From Rhodospirillales bacterium (lineage in GTDB: Bacteria > Pseudomonadota > Alphaproteobacteria > JAJFIK01): a stretch of DNA of 64,000 bases. The notes beneath the pieces are model-generated. The model did not search any database. It saw only the letters and a program-made list of their open reading frames with translations, and was not told the DNA's origin. The translations under genes were made by a program, and so were the position numbers. The stretch lies in the NCBI GenBank assembly GCA_021775005.1, contig JAJFIK010000018.1:50239-114238 (forward strand), read 5' to 3'. Below, piece after piece: positions 15,463-23,897 of the stretch. Positions within the stretch are counted from its first letter, which is position 1. Each line of letters starts with the position of its first letter.

Positions 15463-16077
15463 TCAATAGTTTGGGCAAATGTCGCGGATATCCACGCCCA
15501 CGGCTTCCGCCACCATGAACAAACGGTCCTGCCCGAAATACATCTCGTCGCCCACAAAGATGGATGGCGCGCCGAAGGCCCCGCGCGCAACGGCCTCATC
15601 GGTATTGGCTTTGAGTTTTTGTTTGTTCTCAGGCTTTTGCGTGAGGGCGAGGAAGGCCTCTGGATCCATGCCCAGTTTAGCAACGATGGCGGCAAGCACG
15701 TCGGGTTCCGCCAGGTTGGCTTGCTCTTGCCACATGGCGTTTGTCATGGCGGTGACATAGGGCAAGAAGTCATCAGTGCCCTGAATGGCGACCGCCCCGC
15801 GCATGGCCGCGAGCGTGTTGACGGGGAAATGGGGATTGAAGACATAGGCAAGATCATATTTCTTGGCAAAGCGCTGTAGGTCTTGCGCCATCCAGATGCC
15901 TTTGGGGATCACAGTCGCGGGCGGCACATTGCCTGTCGCCTTCATCACACCGCCAAGGAACATGGGCTTGTAGACAAGTTCCGCGCCCGCCGCATCCGCG
16001 ATCTTGGGCAGGATGTGAGAAGAGAAAAACGCCGTAGCGCTCACAAAGTCGAAATAGTACTCGATGGTTTTGGTCAT
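15463..16077 (-). CDS. DsbA-family protein, 2-hydroxychromene-2-carboxylate isomerase-like
   Basis: A 204-residue thioredoxin-fold protein that starts MTKTIEYYFDFVSATAFFSS. The pattern YYFDFVSATA with no CxxC is typical of the kappa-class GST/HCCA isomerase branch of the DsbA family, where a serine replaces the active cysteine and glutathione is the cofactor. The C-terminus GAFGAPSIFVGDEMYFGQDR is the family signature for the cis-Pro region. HCCA isomerases act in naphthalene-type aromatic degradation; this one may act on another substrate. I start at ATG 16077, where the fold begins. It follows an unusual SDR gene by 19 bp and may be cotranscribed. Confidence 0.85.
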   Translation of the reverse strand: MTKTIEYYFDFVSATAFFSSHILPKIADAAGAELVYKPMFLGGVMKATGNVPPATVIPKGIWMAQDLQRFAKKYDLAYVFNPHFPVNTLAAMRGAVAIQGTDDFLPYVTAMTNAMWQEQANLAEPDVLAAIVAKLGMDPEAFLALTQKPENKQKLKANTDEAVARGAFGAPSIFVGDEMYFGQDRLFMVAEAVGVDIRDICPNY

Positions 16078-16096
16078 TCGGAGGTCCTTCTGGGGG

Positions 16097-16825
16097 TCAC
16101 CACTTTTCGCTCCAGGGGCGAAGGTCAAGTTCATGGGTCCATGCATCGCGTGGTTGGCGGTGGAGCTGCCAATAACTTTCAGCAATGGAGTCCGGTTTCA
16201 AAATGTTGTCTGCGCCCGCATCCTTGAACGCATCAGGAAAAGTCTCGCGGCTCCAAGGGGTGTCGATCATGCCGTCGATCACCGTGTGTGCCACATGAAC
16301 GCCTTTGGGGCCCAGCTCCCGCGCCATGCTCTGCGCAAGCGCACGAAGCCCCGCCTTGGCACTGGCAAAAGCTGCAAATTGTGCTGACCCGCGCAAGGAC
16401 GCCGTCGCGCCGGTGAAAATGATCGTGCCTTTCCCTCGCGGCTCCATGCGGCGGGCCGCTTCCCGGCCTGCAAGAAAACCCGCGAAGCATGCCATTTCCC
16501 ATACCTTTTGAAAGGTTTGCGCGGTCATCTCGCCAATAGGGAACCAGACATTGGCGCCAATGTTGAAGACAACCACTTCAAGCGGAGCGATGTCGCTTTC
16601 AATTTGATCAAAGAGCGCGATGGTTGCTGCCTCATCGCGGGCGTCGACGGCAAAGGGATGGGCCTGCCCGCCTTCATCGGAGATCGCTTGAGCGAGGGTT
16701 TCCAGTTGATCCATATGCCGTTCGCGCCGGGTGATGCAGGTGGTGAACCCTTCGCGGGCAAAACGCCGGGCGATGGCACCGCCGGTGGCATCACCAGCCC
16801 CAATAACCAGACATGATTTTTTCAT
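16097..16825 (-). CDS. Atypical short-chain dehydrogenase lacking the catalytic tyrosine
   Basis: A 242-residue SDR-fold protein that begins MKKSCLVIGAGDATGG, a glycine pattern (GAGDATGG) different from the usual TGxxxGxG. Where classical SDRs have YxxxK it reads FAAFASAKAG, with Phe153 in place of Tyr and Lys157 kept. The serine position also lacks an obvious serine (TGATAS). Phe in place of Tyr should abolish the usual proton relay, so it may be a non-oxidoreductase member or use another acid. The ATG at 16825 has AGGAG 6 bp upstream. The partner gene downstream is the HCCA-isomerase-like gene. Confidence 0.8.
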   Translation of the reverse strand: MKKSCLVIGAGDATGGAIARRFAREGFTTCITRRERHMDQLETLAQAISDEGGQAHPFAVDARDEAATIALFDQIESDIAPLEVVVFNIGANVWFPIGEMTAQTFQKVWEMACFAGFLAGREAARRMEPRGKGTIIFTGATASLRGSAQFAAFASAKAGLRALAQSMARELGPKGVHVAHTVIDGMIDTPWSRETFPDAFKDAGADNILKPDSIAESYWQLHRQPRDAWTHELDLRPWSEKW

Positions 16826-16953
16826 CCGCATCTCCTTTGGCACGGGCATCCGGGGCGGAGTGTATCGTAATTTGGTGGTTCCGTTAGGGAAGGGTTCCGC
16901 GCGGGCGATTGGGGCGCTAAAACGGCCTGAAACCTTGCTAAGGAGAGAGCGCC

Positions 16954-17916
16954 GTGTCGCTTCCTAAAATTCTTGACGGGCGCTTGCGTCTTCCCGCCGT
17001 GGGCTCGCCCTTGTTTATTATTTCTCATCCTCCCCTCGTTATTGCGCAATGCAAGGCGGGAGTTGTGGGGTCGTTCCCCACTCTCAACGCACGGCCCATC
17101 GAGCAACTGGATGACTGGTTCAGTGAAATCAGCGAAACCCTGGACGACTATGCGGGCAAGAACCCTGACAAGCCGGTCGCGCCCTATGCGGCTAATCTCA
17201 TTGTGCATCGCTCAAACGATCGGCTTGATGAAGACTTGGCGCTCTGCGTGAAGCACAAGGTACCCATTGTCATCACCTCCCTTGGCGCGCGGCCTGAAGT
17301 GAATGACGCCATTCATTCCTATGGCGGCATTGTTTGGCATGACATCATCAACAATCGCTTTGCTCACAAGGCAATTGAGAAAGGCGCGGATGGTTTGATC
17401 TGCGTGGCAGCCGGGGCGGGCGGGCATGCGGGAACCCTGTCGCCATTTGCACTGGTGCAAGACATTCGCGCCTGGTTTGACGGCACAATTTTACTATCAG
17501 GGTCCATCGCGACCGGGGATGCCGTGCTCGCGGCGCAGGCCATGGGCGCAGACTTGGGCTATATCGGTTCAGCCTTTATTGCCACCGAAGAAGCGCGCGC
17601 GGCTGATGACTACAAGCAAATGATTGTGGATAGCGAAGGTAAGGACATCGTCTACACAAATCTCTTTACTGGCATCCATGGCAATTATTTGAGCCCGTCA
17701 GTGGTCAAAGCTGGCCTCGACCCAAACAACTTGCCGGAAAGTGATCCCTCCAAGATGAATTTCGGCTCTGACGGCAGCACCAAGGCCAAAGCCTGGAAAG
17801 ATATCTGGGGCTGCGGCCAGGGCATCGGCGCGGTTCGCGACATTCAAAGCGCCGGTGAATATGTTGAGCAGCTCGCACAAGAATATGAAGCGGCCCGCGC
17901 TCGACTTGCGCTATAA
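16954..17916 (+). CDS. Nitronate monooxygenase / 2-nitropropane dioxygenase family
   Basis: A 320-residue FMN TIM-barrel protein. Family markers are the N-terminal PLFIISHPPLVIAQ, the GADGLICVAAGAGGHAG stretch (FMN and histidine region, about residues 144-160), ILLSGSIATGDAVLAAQAMG and GADLGYIGSAFIATEEA. These enzymes oxidise nitronates such as propionate 3-nitronate; some family members are enoyl reductases instead. The catalytic histidine is plausibly the one in AGGHAG. The start is a GTG at 16954 preceded by AAGGAGAG. The class V aminotransferase gene follows 7 bp later, suggesting cotranscription. Confidence 0.88.
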   Translation: MSLPKILDGRLRLPAVGSPLFIISHPPLVIAQCKAGVVGSFPTLNARPIEQLDDWFSEISETLDDYAGKNPDKPVAPYAANLIVHRSNDRLDEDLALCVKHKVPIVITSLGARPEVNDAIHSYGGIVWHDIINNRFAHKAIEKGADGLICVAAGAGGHAGTLSPFALVQDIRAWFDGTILLSGSIATGDAVLAAQAMGADLGYIGSAFIATEEARAADDYKQMIVDSEGKDIVYTNLFTGIHGNYLSPSVVKAGLDPNNLPESDPSKMNFGSDGSTKAKAWKDIWGCGQGIGAVRDIQSAGEYVEQLAQEYEAARARLAL

Positions 17917-17923
17917 GCCATCC

Positions 17924-19186
17924 ATGACTGCTAACCGCCCCCTCCTCGACGTCTCATTTCTGCGCGACCAATTCCCGGTGTTTCAACATCCGGAATATGG
18001 CCAATGGGCCTATATGGAAAATGCTGGCGGCAGCCAGGCGCCGCGTCAGGTGCAAGACGCCGTGAGCCACGCCTTTGGCATGGTGAAAGTGCAGCCCTAC
18101 TATCCTTACGGGCCCTCAACTGAGCTTGGCGACACCATCGACAAGGCAACCGCGTTTCTCGGCGATGCCATGAATATTGGCGCGGACCACACCATCGCCT
18201 ATGGTCCGTCCACCACCGCCAACACTTATATGACCGCGCAAGGGATGCGACCGCACATGGGCGCAGGCGATGAGATCATCGTCAGTAATCAAGAGCATGA
18301 AGCCAACGCGGGCTGCTGGCACCGTTTGGCAGCCGCCACCGGCGCGACATTGCGCGAGTGGCAAGCCGACCCGGTGAGCGGCCGGCTATCCATTGACGAT
18401 CTGAAACTGCTGCTATCTGACAAAACCAAACTGCTTGCCTTTACTCATTGCTCCAATGTGGTGGGAGAGATTCACGACGCAGCGGCGATCACAAAGCTTG
18501 CCCAAAGCGTTGGCGCGCGTGTTGTGGTGGACGGGGTCGCCTACGCGCCGCACCAGATGCCAGATGTCAGCGTCATTGGGGCGGACGCCTATTACTTTTC
18601 GGCCTATAAGACATTTGCCGCGCATCAGGGGGTGATGGCCATCAAGACAGGTTGGCTTGAGAGCCTTGAAAACCAAGGACACTATTTCAACGGTATTTAT
18701 GCTGAAAAGCGGCTTAATCCAGTGGGGCCGCAGCATGCGGAAATCGCCTCGATTGTTGGCCTGGCGGAGTTTTATAGTGATCTCTATGCCCACCATTTTG
18801 GTGAAGCGCCCGCAGGTCACGCGAGCCAATGGGTCAATCAAGTGAATGACCTGTTTCACGCACAGGAAGTTGAGATCGCCGCGCCGCTGGTTGAGTTCTT
18901 GGCGGGGCATCCAAAACTGCGCCTGTTCGGTCCAGATGAAATGACCTTTAGCAAGCGCGCGCCGACCATTGCCTTTGCGCCCAAGGATGGCTCAGACCCG
19001 CGGGCACTCACCAAAGCTATGGCCGACGCGAAGGTTGGTGCGGCGGCAGGGCACTTCTACGCCCATCGATTGATGAAGGCTGTGGGGGTCGAGCCCGACA
19101 CAGGGGTCGCGCGGATTTCACTGCTCGCCTACAACACCGAAGCTGAAGTGACCCGCGCCATCAAAGCGATTGATGCTGCGCTTTAG
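17924..19186 (+). CDS. Class V aminotransferase, cysteine desulfurase-like
   Basis: A 420-residue fold-type I PLP enzyme. The PLP lysine lies in FSAYKTFAAHQG, the histidine/glutamate loop is SNQEHEANAGCW, and VVVDGVAYAPHQ holds the PLP aspartate. The opening LDVSFLRDQFPVF and the length fit the cysteine desulfurase-like group known as TIGR01976 (VC1184-type), which is not a proven NifS/IscS enzyme. The start is ATG 17924, 7 bp after the nitronate monooxygenase stop; an upstream in-frame extension would run into that gene. Its substrate is unknown. Its stop overlaps that of the convergent flavin oxidoreductase in TTAG. Confidence 0.85.
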   Translation: MTANRPLLDVSFLRDQFPVFQHPEYGQWAYMENAGGSQAPRQVQDAVSHAFGMVKVQPYYPYGPSTELGDTIDKATAFLGDAMNIGADHTIAYGPSTTANTYMTAQGMRPHMGAGDEIIVSNQEHEANAGCWHRLAAATGATLREWQADPVSGRLSIDDLKLLLSDKTKLLAFTHCSNVVGEIHDAAAITKLAQSVGARVVVDGVAYAPHQMPDVSVIGADAYYFSAYKTFAAHQGVMAIKTGWLESLENQGHYFNGIYAEKRLNPVGPQHAEIASIVGLAEFYSDLYAHHFGEAPAGHASQWVNQVNDLFHAQEVEIAAPLVEFLAGHPKLRLFGPDEMTFSKRAPTIAFAPKDGSDPRALTKAMADAKVGAAAGHFYAHRLMKAVGVEPDTGVARISLLAYNTEAEVTRAIKAIDAAL

Positions 19187-20286
19187 TAGAGCGTTTCCTG
19201 CACCTTGGCGTCATAGGGCACCAAATCATCAAAACGGCCTTCGCGCATGATGTTGCCCCACTCAGGATTGGACAAAAGCGCCCGGCCAATGGCGATGAGA
19301 TCAAACTCTTCGCGCTCAAGGCGCTCAATCAAATGGTCAATGCTGCCGGTCGCACTGCCTTCGCCGGTGGTGACTGTGGTGATGTAGTCAGTCGTAAGAC
19401 TGACTGAGCCCACAGAGATGGACGGCAGGCCGGTAATCTTCTTCGCCCAGCCAGCGAGATTCAGGTCAGAGCCTTCAAATTCCGGTTCCCAATAGCGGCG
19501 CGTGGAGCAATGGAAGCAATCCACACCTGCCGCAGCCAGAGGGTTCAGGAACGCTTCAAGCTCGGCGGGGTTTGTTGCCAGCTGCGCTTCATAGTCTTGC
19601 TGTTTCCACTGGGAAAACCGCAGCACGATGGGAAATGCCTCGCCCACCTCTGCGCGAATGGCTCTCACAACCTCTTGCGCAAAGCGTGTGCGATCCACCA
19701 TGGAGCCGCCGAACCTATCGTCGCGCTCATTGGTGCCGCCCCAGAAAAATTGATCGATGAGGTATCCGTGCGCGCCGTGCACTTCAAGGCCGTCAAACCC
19801 AGCCTCAACGGTGTTGCGTGCGGCGGAGACATACGACGCGATGGTGTCCGCAACCTCCGCATCGCTCATGGGTTTGCCTTGCTGCTTACCTGGTTTGAAA
19901 AGGCCCGACGGACTACGTGATGGGACTTCAGGGTTTGGGGAGCGATCCTGCCGACGCACCGCGCCCACATGCCAAAGCTGCGGGAAAATCTTGCCACCTG
20001 CCTCGTGCACGCCCTTCACAACGCGCTTCCAGCCCTCGACAGGGGCGTCCCCTTCCAAGGTGGGCACGTCGGGATAAAACGCGGAGGAGACATCGGCAAG
20101 ATTGACACCCTCGGTGATGATCAGACCCGTGCCCCCTTCGGCGCGACGACGATAATAGGCCGCCACGTCTTCGCCGGGCACCAGGCCCGGGCTCTTCATG
20201 CGCGTCATGGGGGCCATGACGATGCGGTTGGCAAGTTCCACGCCCTTCAGTGTGAAGGGGCGGAAGAGGACGGATGTGTCAGTCAC
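19183..20286 (-). CDS. NADH:flavin oxidoreductase, old yellow enzyme family
   Basis: A 367-residue FMN TIM-barrel enzyme. It shows LANRIVMAPMTR near the N-terminus, the active-site HGAHGYLIDQFFWGGTNER (His pair region) and a phosphate-binding end that includes ERLEREEFDLIAIGRALLSN. Old yellow enzymes reduce activated alkenes and some nitro compounds with NADPH. I choose the GTG at 20286 because GGAGA lies 8 bp upstream and FRPFTLKGVELANRIV follows normally; the next upstream start is a TTG at 20340 with no ribosome site. It sits among several other flavin-dependent genes, so a role in xenobiotic reduction is plausible. Confidence 0.88.
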   Translation of the reverse strand: MTDTSVLFRPFTLKGVELANRIVMAPMTRMKSPGLVPGEDVAAYYRRRAEGGTGLIITEGVNLADVSSAFYPDVPTLEGDAPVEGWKRVVKGVHEAGGKIFPQLWHVGAVRRQDRSPNPEVPSRSPSGLFKPGKQQGKPMSDAEVADTIASYVSAARNTVEAGFDGLEVHGAHGYLIDQFFWGGTNERDDRFGGSMVDRTRFAQEVVRAIRAEVGEAFPIVLRFSQWKQQDYEAQLATNPAELEAFLNPLAAAGVDCFHCSTRRYWEPEFEGSDLNLAGWAKKITGLPSISVGSVSLTTDYITTVTTGEGSATGSIDHLIERLEREEFDLIAIGRALLSNPEWGNIMREGRFDDLVPYDAKVQETLY

Positions 20287-20365
20287 AAAGATTGTCTCCA
20301 ATTTTTTGAGGCGCTTCGCATTTAGTGTATTGGGCGGCAATCCAAAAGATGCCCCTAGGTCAACG

Positions 20366-20623
20366 CTATGTGCCCCGTTGCTTGATCAAGCCTGCCAGGG
20401 CCAACAGCGCCACCAACATCCACACCCCTTCCAGTATCACAAACGGGATGAATTCGATGCGCCAGGCGACAACCAGAAGCACCCCAGCGCCGAAGGCATT
20501 CAAGCCGTGGTAAGCGTGGGAGGTATGTGCCAGCCGACCATCCAAATTGAGTGCAAAGGCTATGAGCAGAGTTGAAACGCCAAGGGTGCCGAGCCAATCT
20601 GTCAGTTGAAAGGGTTCAAACAT
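20366..20623 (-). CDS. Small membrane protein (CBU_0592-like)
   Basis: An 85-residue protein with three predicted membrane segments (about residues 10-26, 46-60 and 62-80). The wording [20 protein letters not shown] in the middle loop is typical of the CBU_0592 family of unknown function. It is on the minus strand just upstream of the flavin oxidoreductase gene, possibly in the same transcript. No enzymatic motif is visible. Its 5' end lies close to the divergent nitroreductase gene. Confidence 0.7.
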   Translation of the reverse strand: MFEPFQLTDWLGTLGVSTLLIAFALNLDGRLAHTSHAYHGLNAFGAGVLLVVAWRIEFIPFVILEGVWMLVALLALAGLIKQRGT

Positions 20624-20698
20624 ATTCTGGTCCTTTGCTCACGCGCCTTGCTGTGGCATCTAGGGCCTAGACGCCATGTAGATCAATCGGAGCTTCCT

Positions 20699-21373
20699 AT
20701 GCTGGATTATGAGGCCGTTCCTCTCACCGACTTTGTTGAGCACCCGCCCGAGGAAATGCGCGCCCGCGCCCGCGCCTTCTATGATGAGATCAAGCGTCGT
20801 CATACATTGCGGGAATTCTCTGATCGCGCCGTGGCGCGCGAAGTGATTGAGGATTGCCTGCGCGCGGCGGGCACCGCCCCCTCAGGTGCCAATCACCAGC
20901 CTTGGCATTTCACTGTCATTGGTGACGGGGCGGCGAAGAAAAAGGTACGCCTGGCGGCGGAAGATGAAGAGCGCACGTTTTATGCTGAAAAAGCCAGCGA
21001 AGAGTGGCTTGCGGCGCTTGCCCCTTTGGGGACAGATGAGGTGAAGCCGTATCTTGACACCGCGCCCTGGCTTATTGCCATTTTTGGTCAGAAGCGTGGC
21101 GGGCTTAATCCCGGTGATAATGTGAAGAATTACTATGTCACGGAATCCGTGGGCATCGCGACCGGGTTTCTTATCGCAGCGCTCCATCACGCAGGGCTTG
21201 CCACGTTGACCCATACGCCCGCACCAATGAATTTCCTTAACGAGATTTGCGGGCGACCCAAGTCAGAAAAACCGTTCTTGCTGCTGGTGGTGGGGTATCC
21301 TGCTAAAGGCGCAAAAATTCCCAAACACGCGACCATCAAGAAACCATTGGAGCAAATCACCTCATGGCTTTGA
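20699..21373 (+). CDS. Nitroreductase-family flavoprotein
   Basis: A 224-residue FMN-dependent protein. The N-terminal [14 protein letters not shown] contains the FMN-phosphate arginine pair, [16 protein letters not shown] (residues 62-77) is the classical nitroreductase flavin motif, and [18 protein letters not shown] and LLLVVGYPA close the fold. Such enzymes reduce nitroaromatics, quinones or enones with NAD(P)H; BluB- or iodotyrosine-deiodinase-like members share the motifs and cannot be excluded. The ATG at 20699 has GGAG upstream. The sulfotransferase gene overlaps its end by 10 bp, so they form an operon with the DksA-type gene. Confidence 0.88.
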   Translation: MLDYEAVPLTDFVEHPPEEMRARARAFYDEIKRRHTLREFSDRAVAREVIEDCLRAAGTAPSGANHQPWHFTVIGDGAAKKKVRLAAEDEERTFYAEKASEEWLAALAPLGTDEVKPYLDTAPWLIAIFGQKRGGLNPGDNVKNYYVTESVGIATGFLIAALHHAGLATLTHTPAPMNFLNEICGRPKSEKPFLLLVVGYPAKGAKIPKHATIKKPLEQITSWL

Positions 21374-21990
21374 AACTCATCGGTGCTGGATTTGGCCGCA
21401 ATGGCACCAAAACGCTGAAAGACGCGCTGGAGCAGGTCGGCTTTGGCCCGTGTTATCATATGTTTGAAGTGGCCACCCGCCCCGACCACGTTCAGGCGTG
21501 GTCCAGAGCCGCGAGCGGCGAGCTACCCGATTGGGATGAAATCTTCGACGGCTTCGTGGCGACCGTGGACTGGCCCGCTTGCAATTTCTGGCGCGAATTG
21601 GTGGCGCACTACCCCGACGCCAAAGTCATTTTGAGTGTGCGCGACCCTGATGCCTGGGCCACCAGCATGGATAAGACCATCTTTGATACCTGGCGACATC
21701 CGGTGGGCCCGGATCATCCGTCCTATGAGTTACGCAAGATGACCTGTGACCTCATCATGGAGGGTAATTTCGGCGGCGAGATTGACGACAAAGCTCATGT
21801 ACTTGAGGTTTACCGCGCCCACAATGATGCTGTGAAGCGCGAGGTGCCGCCAGAGAAGCTGCTCATCTATAACGTCAGTGAAGGATGGGAGCCCCTATGC
21901 ACCTTTCTGGATGTGCCTGTACCTGATGTCGAATTCCCCCATACCAACACGACGGCTGCCTTCCGCGCCAAGGCGATTGAGAAGGGCTGA
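21364..21990 (+). CDS. Sulfotransferase-family protein
   Basis: A 208-residue P-loop protein. The 5'-phosphosulfate loop reads [16 protein letters not shown] (residues 6-21) and the 3'-phosphate motif is [15 protein letters not shown]. Both bind PAPS in sulfotransferases of the NodH-like (Sulfotransfer_4) type, which move sulfate to a small-molecule hydroxyl or amine. The acceptor is unknown. It overlaps the nitroreductase gene by 10 bp and is followed 4 bp later by a DksA-type gene, so the three are probably translated from one mRNA. Confidence 0.85.
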   Translation: MALKLIGAGFGRNGTKTLKDALEQVGFGPCYHMFEVATRPDHVQAWSRAASGELPDWDEIFDGFVATVDWPACNFWRELVAHYPDAKVILSVRDPDAWATSMDKTIFDTWRHPVGPDHPSYELRKMTCDLIMEGNFGGEIDDKAHVLEVYRAHNDAVKREVPPEKLLIYNVSEGWEPLCTFLDVPVPDVEFPHTNTTAAFRAKAIEKG

Positions 21991-21994
21991 GGCT

Positions 21995-22321
21995 GTGTCG
22001 TTTGAACCGTTCAAAAAACGGCTGCAAGATGAGCGCGCGGAAATATTGAAAGCTGTCCATGACACAAGTGACAATCGCAAACCAGTAGAGCTTGATCAGC
22101 AATCGGTGGGGCGCTTGAGCCGTATGGATGCCATACAGGGTCAAGCCATGGCAAAGGCGCAGGAGGGTCGGCGGCAGCAGCGCTTGATGTTGATCGAAGC
22201 AGCGCTGAAGCGCTATGAAGCAGGGGATTATGGCTATTGTACAGAATGCGATGAACTCATTCCGCTTGGCCGCCTGGATGTTGACCCCGCTGTGCCGCGT
22301 TGCGTGGGATGTGCGAACTAG
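21995..22321 (+). CDS. DksA/TraR-type C4 zinc finger protein
   Basis: A 108-residue protein with a helical N-terminal half and a C-terminal zinc finger CTEC...CVGC (Cys82, Cys85, Cys103, Cys106), followed by the end of the protein. DksA-family proteins bind the RNA polymerase secondary channel and assist ppGpp control; this is a shorter, TraR/YbiI-like version. The start is a GTG at 21995 just downstream of the sulfotransferase stop with GAAGGG nearby. Coding with a sulfotransferase and nitroreductase is unusual for a general transcription factor. Confidence 0.85.
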   Translation: MSFEPFKKRLQDERAEILKAVHDTSDNRKPVELDQQSVGRLSRMDAIQGQAMAKAQEGRRQQRLMLIEAALKRYEAGDYGYCTECDELIPLGRLDVDPAVPRCVGCAN

Positions 22322-22324
22322 CCC

Positions 22325-23818
22325 TTAGTTTCGTGCCACGGCATCGTAGTCATTCATATCAAGACGTTTTGTCCGCTTGCGGTATTTGACTGTCGTGTCA
22401 GGCCAAATGGCAGCGTTATGGCCATCTGCGGTTTGATACCAACTTTTGCAACCCGCACCCCAAACGGTGTTCTCCATCTTGGCCTGGATTTTCTCGTTGA
22501 ATTCAAGTTGCACAGAGTCCTTGGGCGCAATGGCGGCAACCTGTTCGCGGTCCATCTGGCGAAGGGCGTCTATGACATATTGGACCTGGGCCTCGATCAT
22601 GATGATCATGGAGTTGGATCCCAGCCCCGTATTGGGTCCCATCATCATGAAGTAGTTGGGAAACCCGGCCACGGTAATGCCAAGGTAAGCTTCAGGGTGC
22701 GCGGTCCAGGCTTCCCGCATGCTGCGCCCGCCGACGCCTTTGAGGTCGAGCCCTTCGGGAACGGCCATGGCTTTGAACCCGGTGCCAAGAATGATCGCAT
22801 CGACGTCAATCTCACGGCCGTCTTTCATTACCACGGAGTGCGCTTTGACTTGCTCAATGCCGCAGGTCACCAAATCTACATTGTCCCGCGCCAGGGCCGG
22901 GTACCAATCATTGCTCAACAAGGTGCGTTTGCACCCCAGCGGAAAAGTGGGCGTCACCGCCTTGCGCAATTCGGGGTCTTTGATGTGGTCGGTAATGTTC
23001 TGCAATCCGAATTTTTCGCTGGCCTTAACTTTGCGTTTTCCCGTGGTGAAAAGCCGCGTTGTAAATTCAAGTCGCAAGTAGATCAGCATGCGCAGCACCC
23101 AACGCGCCGCAGGGGAAAATTCAAAGCGCCTGAGCTGCTCTTCGGTATAGGTGCGGTCCATCTTTGGCATGATCCACGGCGCGGTGCGTTGAAACACCGT
23201 CACATGCGCCGCATCGGGCGCAATCTCCGGCACAAATTGAATGGCGCTCGCGCCGGTGCCAATCACCGCCACACGTTTTGCCTTGAAGTCATACGAGTGA
23301 TCCCATTTCGCGGAGTGAAATTTTGCACCCTCAAAAGTCTCCAAGCCGGCAATGTCGGGATAGGCAGGAATGTGTAGACCACCCGCGCCAGAAACCAACA
23401 CCCTGGCGGTGGTGGTTTTGCCGTCAGAGGTCATTACCCGCCAGAAGCAACCTGCTTCGTCCCATTCTGCACCGGTAACGCCGGTGCCAAACTTGATGAA
23501 TGGGGTTAGTTCAAATTTTTGTTCGCAATGCTTGAGGTAGTCGAGAATTTCTAATTGGGGCGAAAAGGCGCGACTCCAATTGGGATTGGTTTCAAACGAA
23601 TAACTGTAAAGATGGCTTGGCACATCACAGGCGCAGCCGGGATAATGATTCTCGCGCCAGGTACCGCCGACTTCTGTGGCCTTCTCAAAAATAACGAAAT
23701 CGGACTCGCCTGCTTCTTTCAGTTTTACACCCATACACAAGCCGGAAAATCCAGCGCCGACAATGGCAACTTTGACGTCGGTTTCGGCGCTTGGCGGGTT
23801 AAGGGGATGCGCAGTCAT
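22325..23818 (-). CDS. Flavin-containing monooxygenase, Baeyer-Villiger type
   Basis: A 497-residue FAD/NADPH protein. The first Rossmann motif GAGFSGLCMGVKL (residues 21-33), the second GTGASAIQFVPEIA and the fingerprint FQRTAPWIMPK identify the BVMO/FMO group. The BVMO consensus FxGxxxHxxxW is matched loosely by FEGAKFHSAKW. These enzymes insert oxygen into ketones (esters) or oxidise heteroatoms. The promoter region carries a perfect 19-bp palindrome at 23834-23852. Its 3' end is 3 bp from the stop of the convergent DksA-type gene. Confidence 0.88.
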   Translation of the reverse strand: MTAHPLNPPSAETDVKVAIVGAGFSGLCMGVKLKEAGESDFVIFEKATEVGGTWRENHYPGCACDVPSHLYSYSFETNPNWSRAFSPQLEILDYLKHCEQKFELTPFIKFGTGVTGAEWDEAGCFWRVMTSDGKTTTARVLVSGAGGLHIPAYPDIAGLETFEGAKFHSAKWDHSYDFKAKRVAVIGTGASAIQFVPEIAPDAAHVTVFQRTAPWIMPKMDRTYTEEQLRRFEFSPAARWVLRMLIYLRLEFTTRLFTTGKRKVKASEKFGLQNITDHIKDPELRKAVTPTFPLGCKRTLLSNDWYPALARDNVDLVTCGIEQVKAHSVVMKDGREIDVDAIILGTGFKAMAVPEGLDLKGVGGRSMREAWTAHPEAYLGITVAGFPNYFMMMGPNTGLGSNSMIIMIEAQVQYVIDALRQMDREQVAAIAPKDSVQLEFNEKIQAKMENTVWGAGCKSWYQTADGHNAAIWPDTTVKYRKRTKRLDMNDYDAVARN

Positions 23819-23833
23819 CTGGCGATTCCTTGG

Positions 23834-23852
23834 TTGTCACATATGGTGACAA
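23834..23852. promoter_or_regulatory. Palindromic operator upstream of the monooxygenase gene
   Basis: TTGTCAC-atatg-GTGACAA is a perfect inverted repeat with 7-bp arms, 16 bp upstream of the monooxygenase ATG. On the minus strand a TTGACA -35 box lies at 23875-23880, so the palindrome falls just beyond the -10 region, an ideal place for a TetR-type repressor. No such regulator is encoded next to it in the window. Confidence 0.65.
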
Positions 23853-23897
23853 ATTGTCAGTTGTTATGGATGACTGTCAAGTCATGCCCCATGTTCG

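Noticed and set aside
22418..23377. Long plus-strand open frame of 319 codons
   Set aside because: It is fully antisense to the monooxygenase gene, which has intact Rossmann motifs. High GC at third positions produces such shadows.
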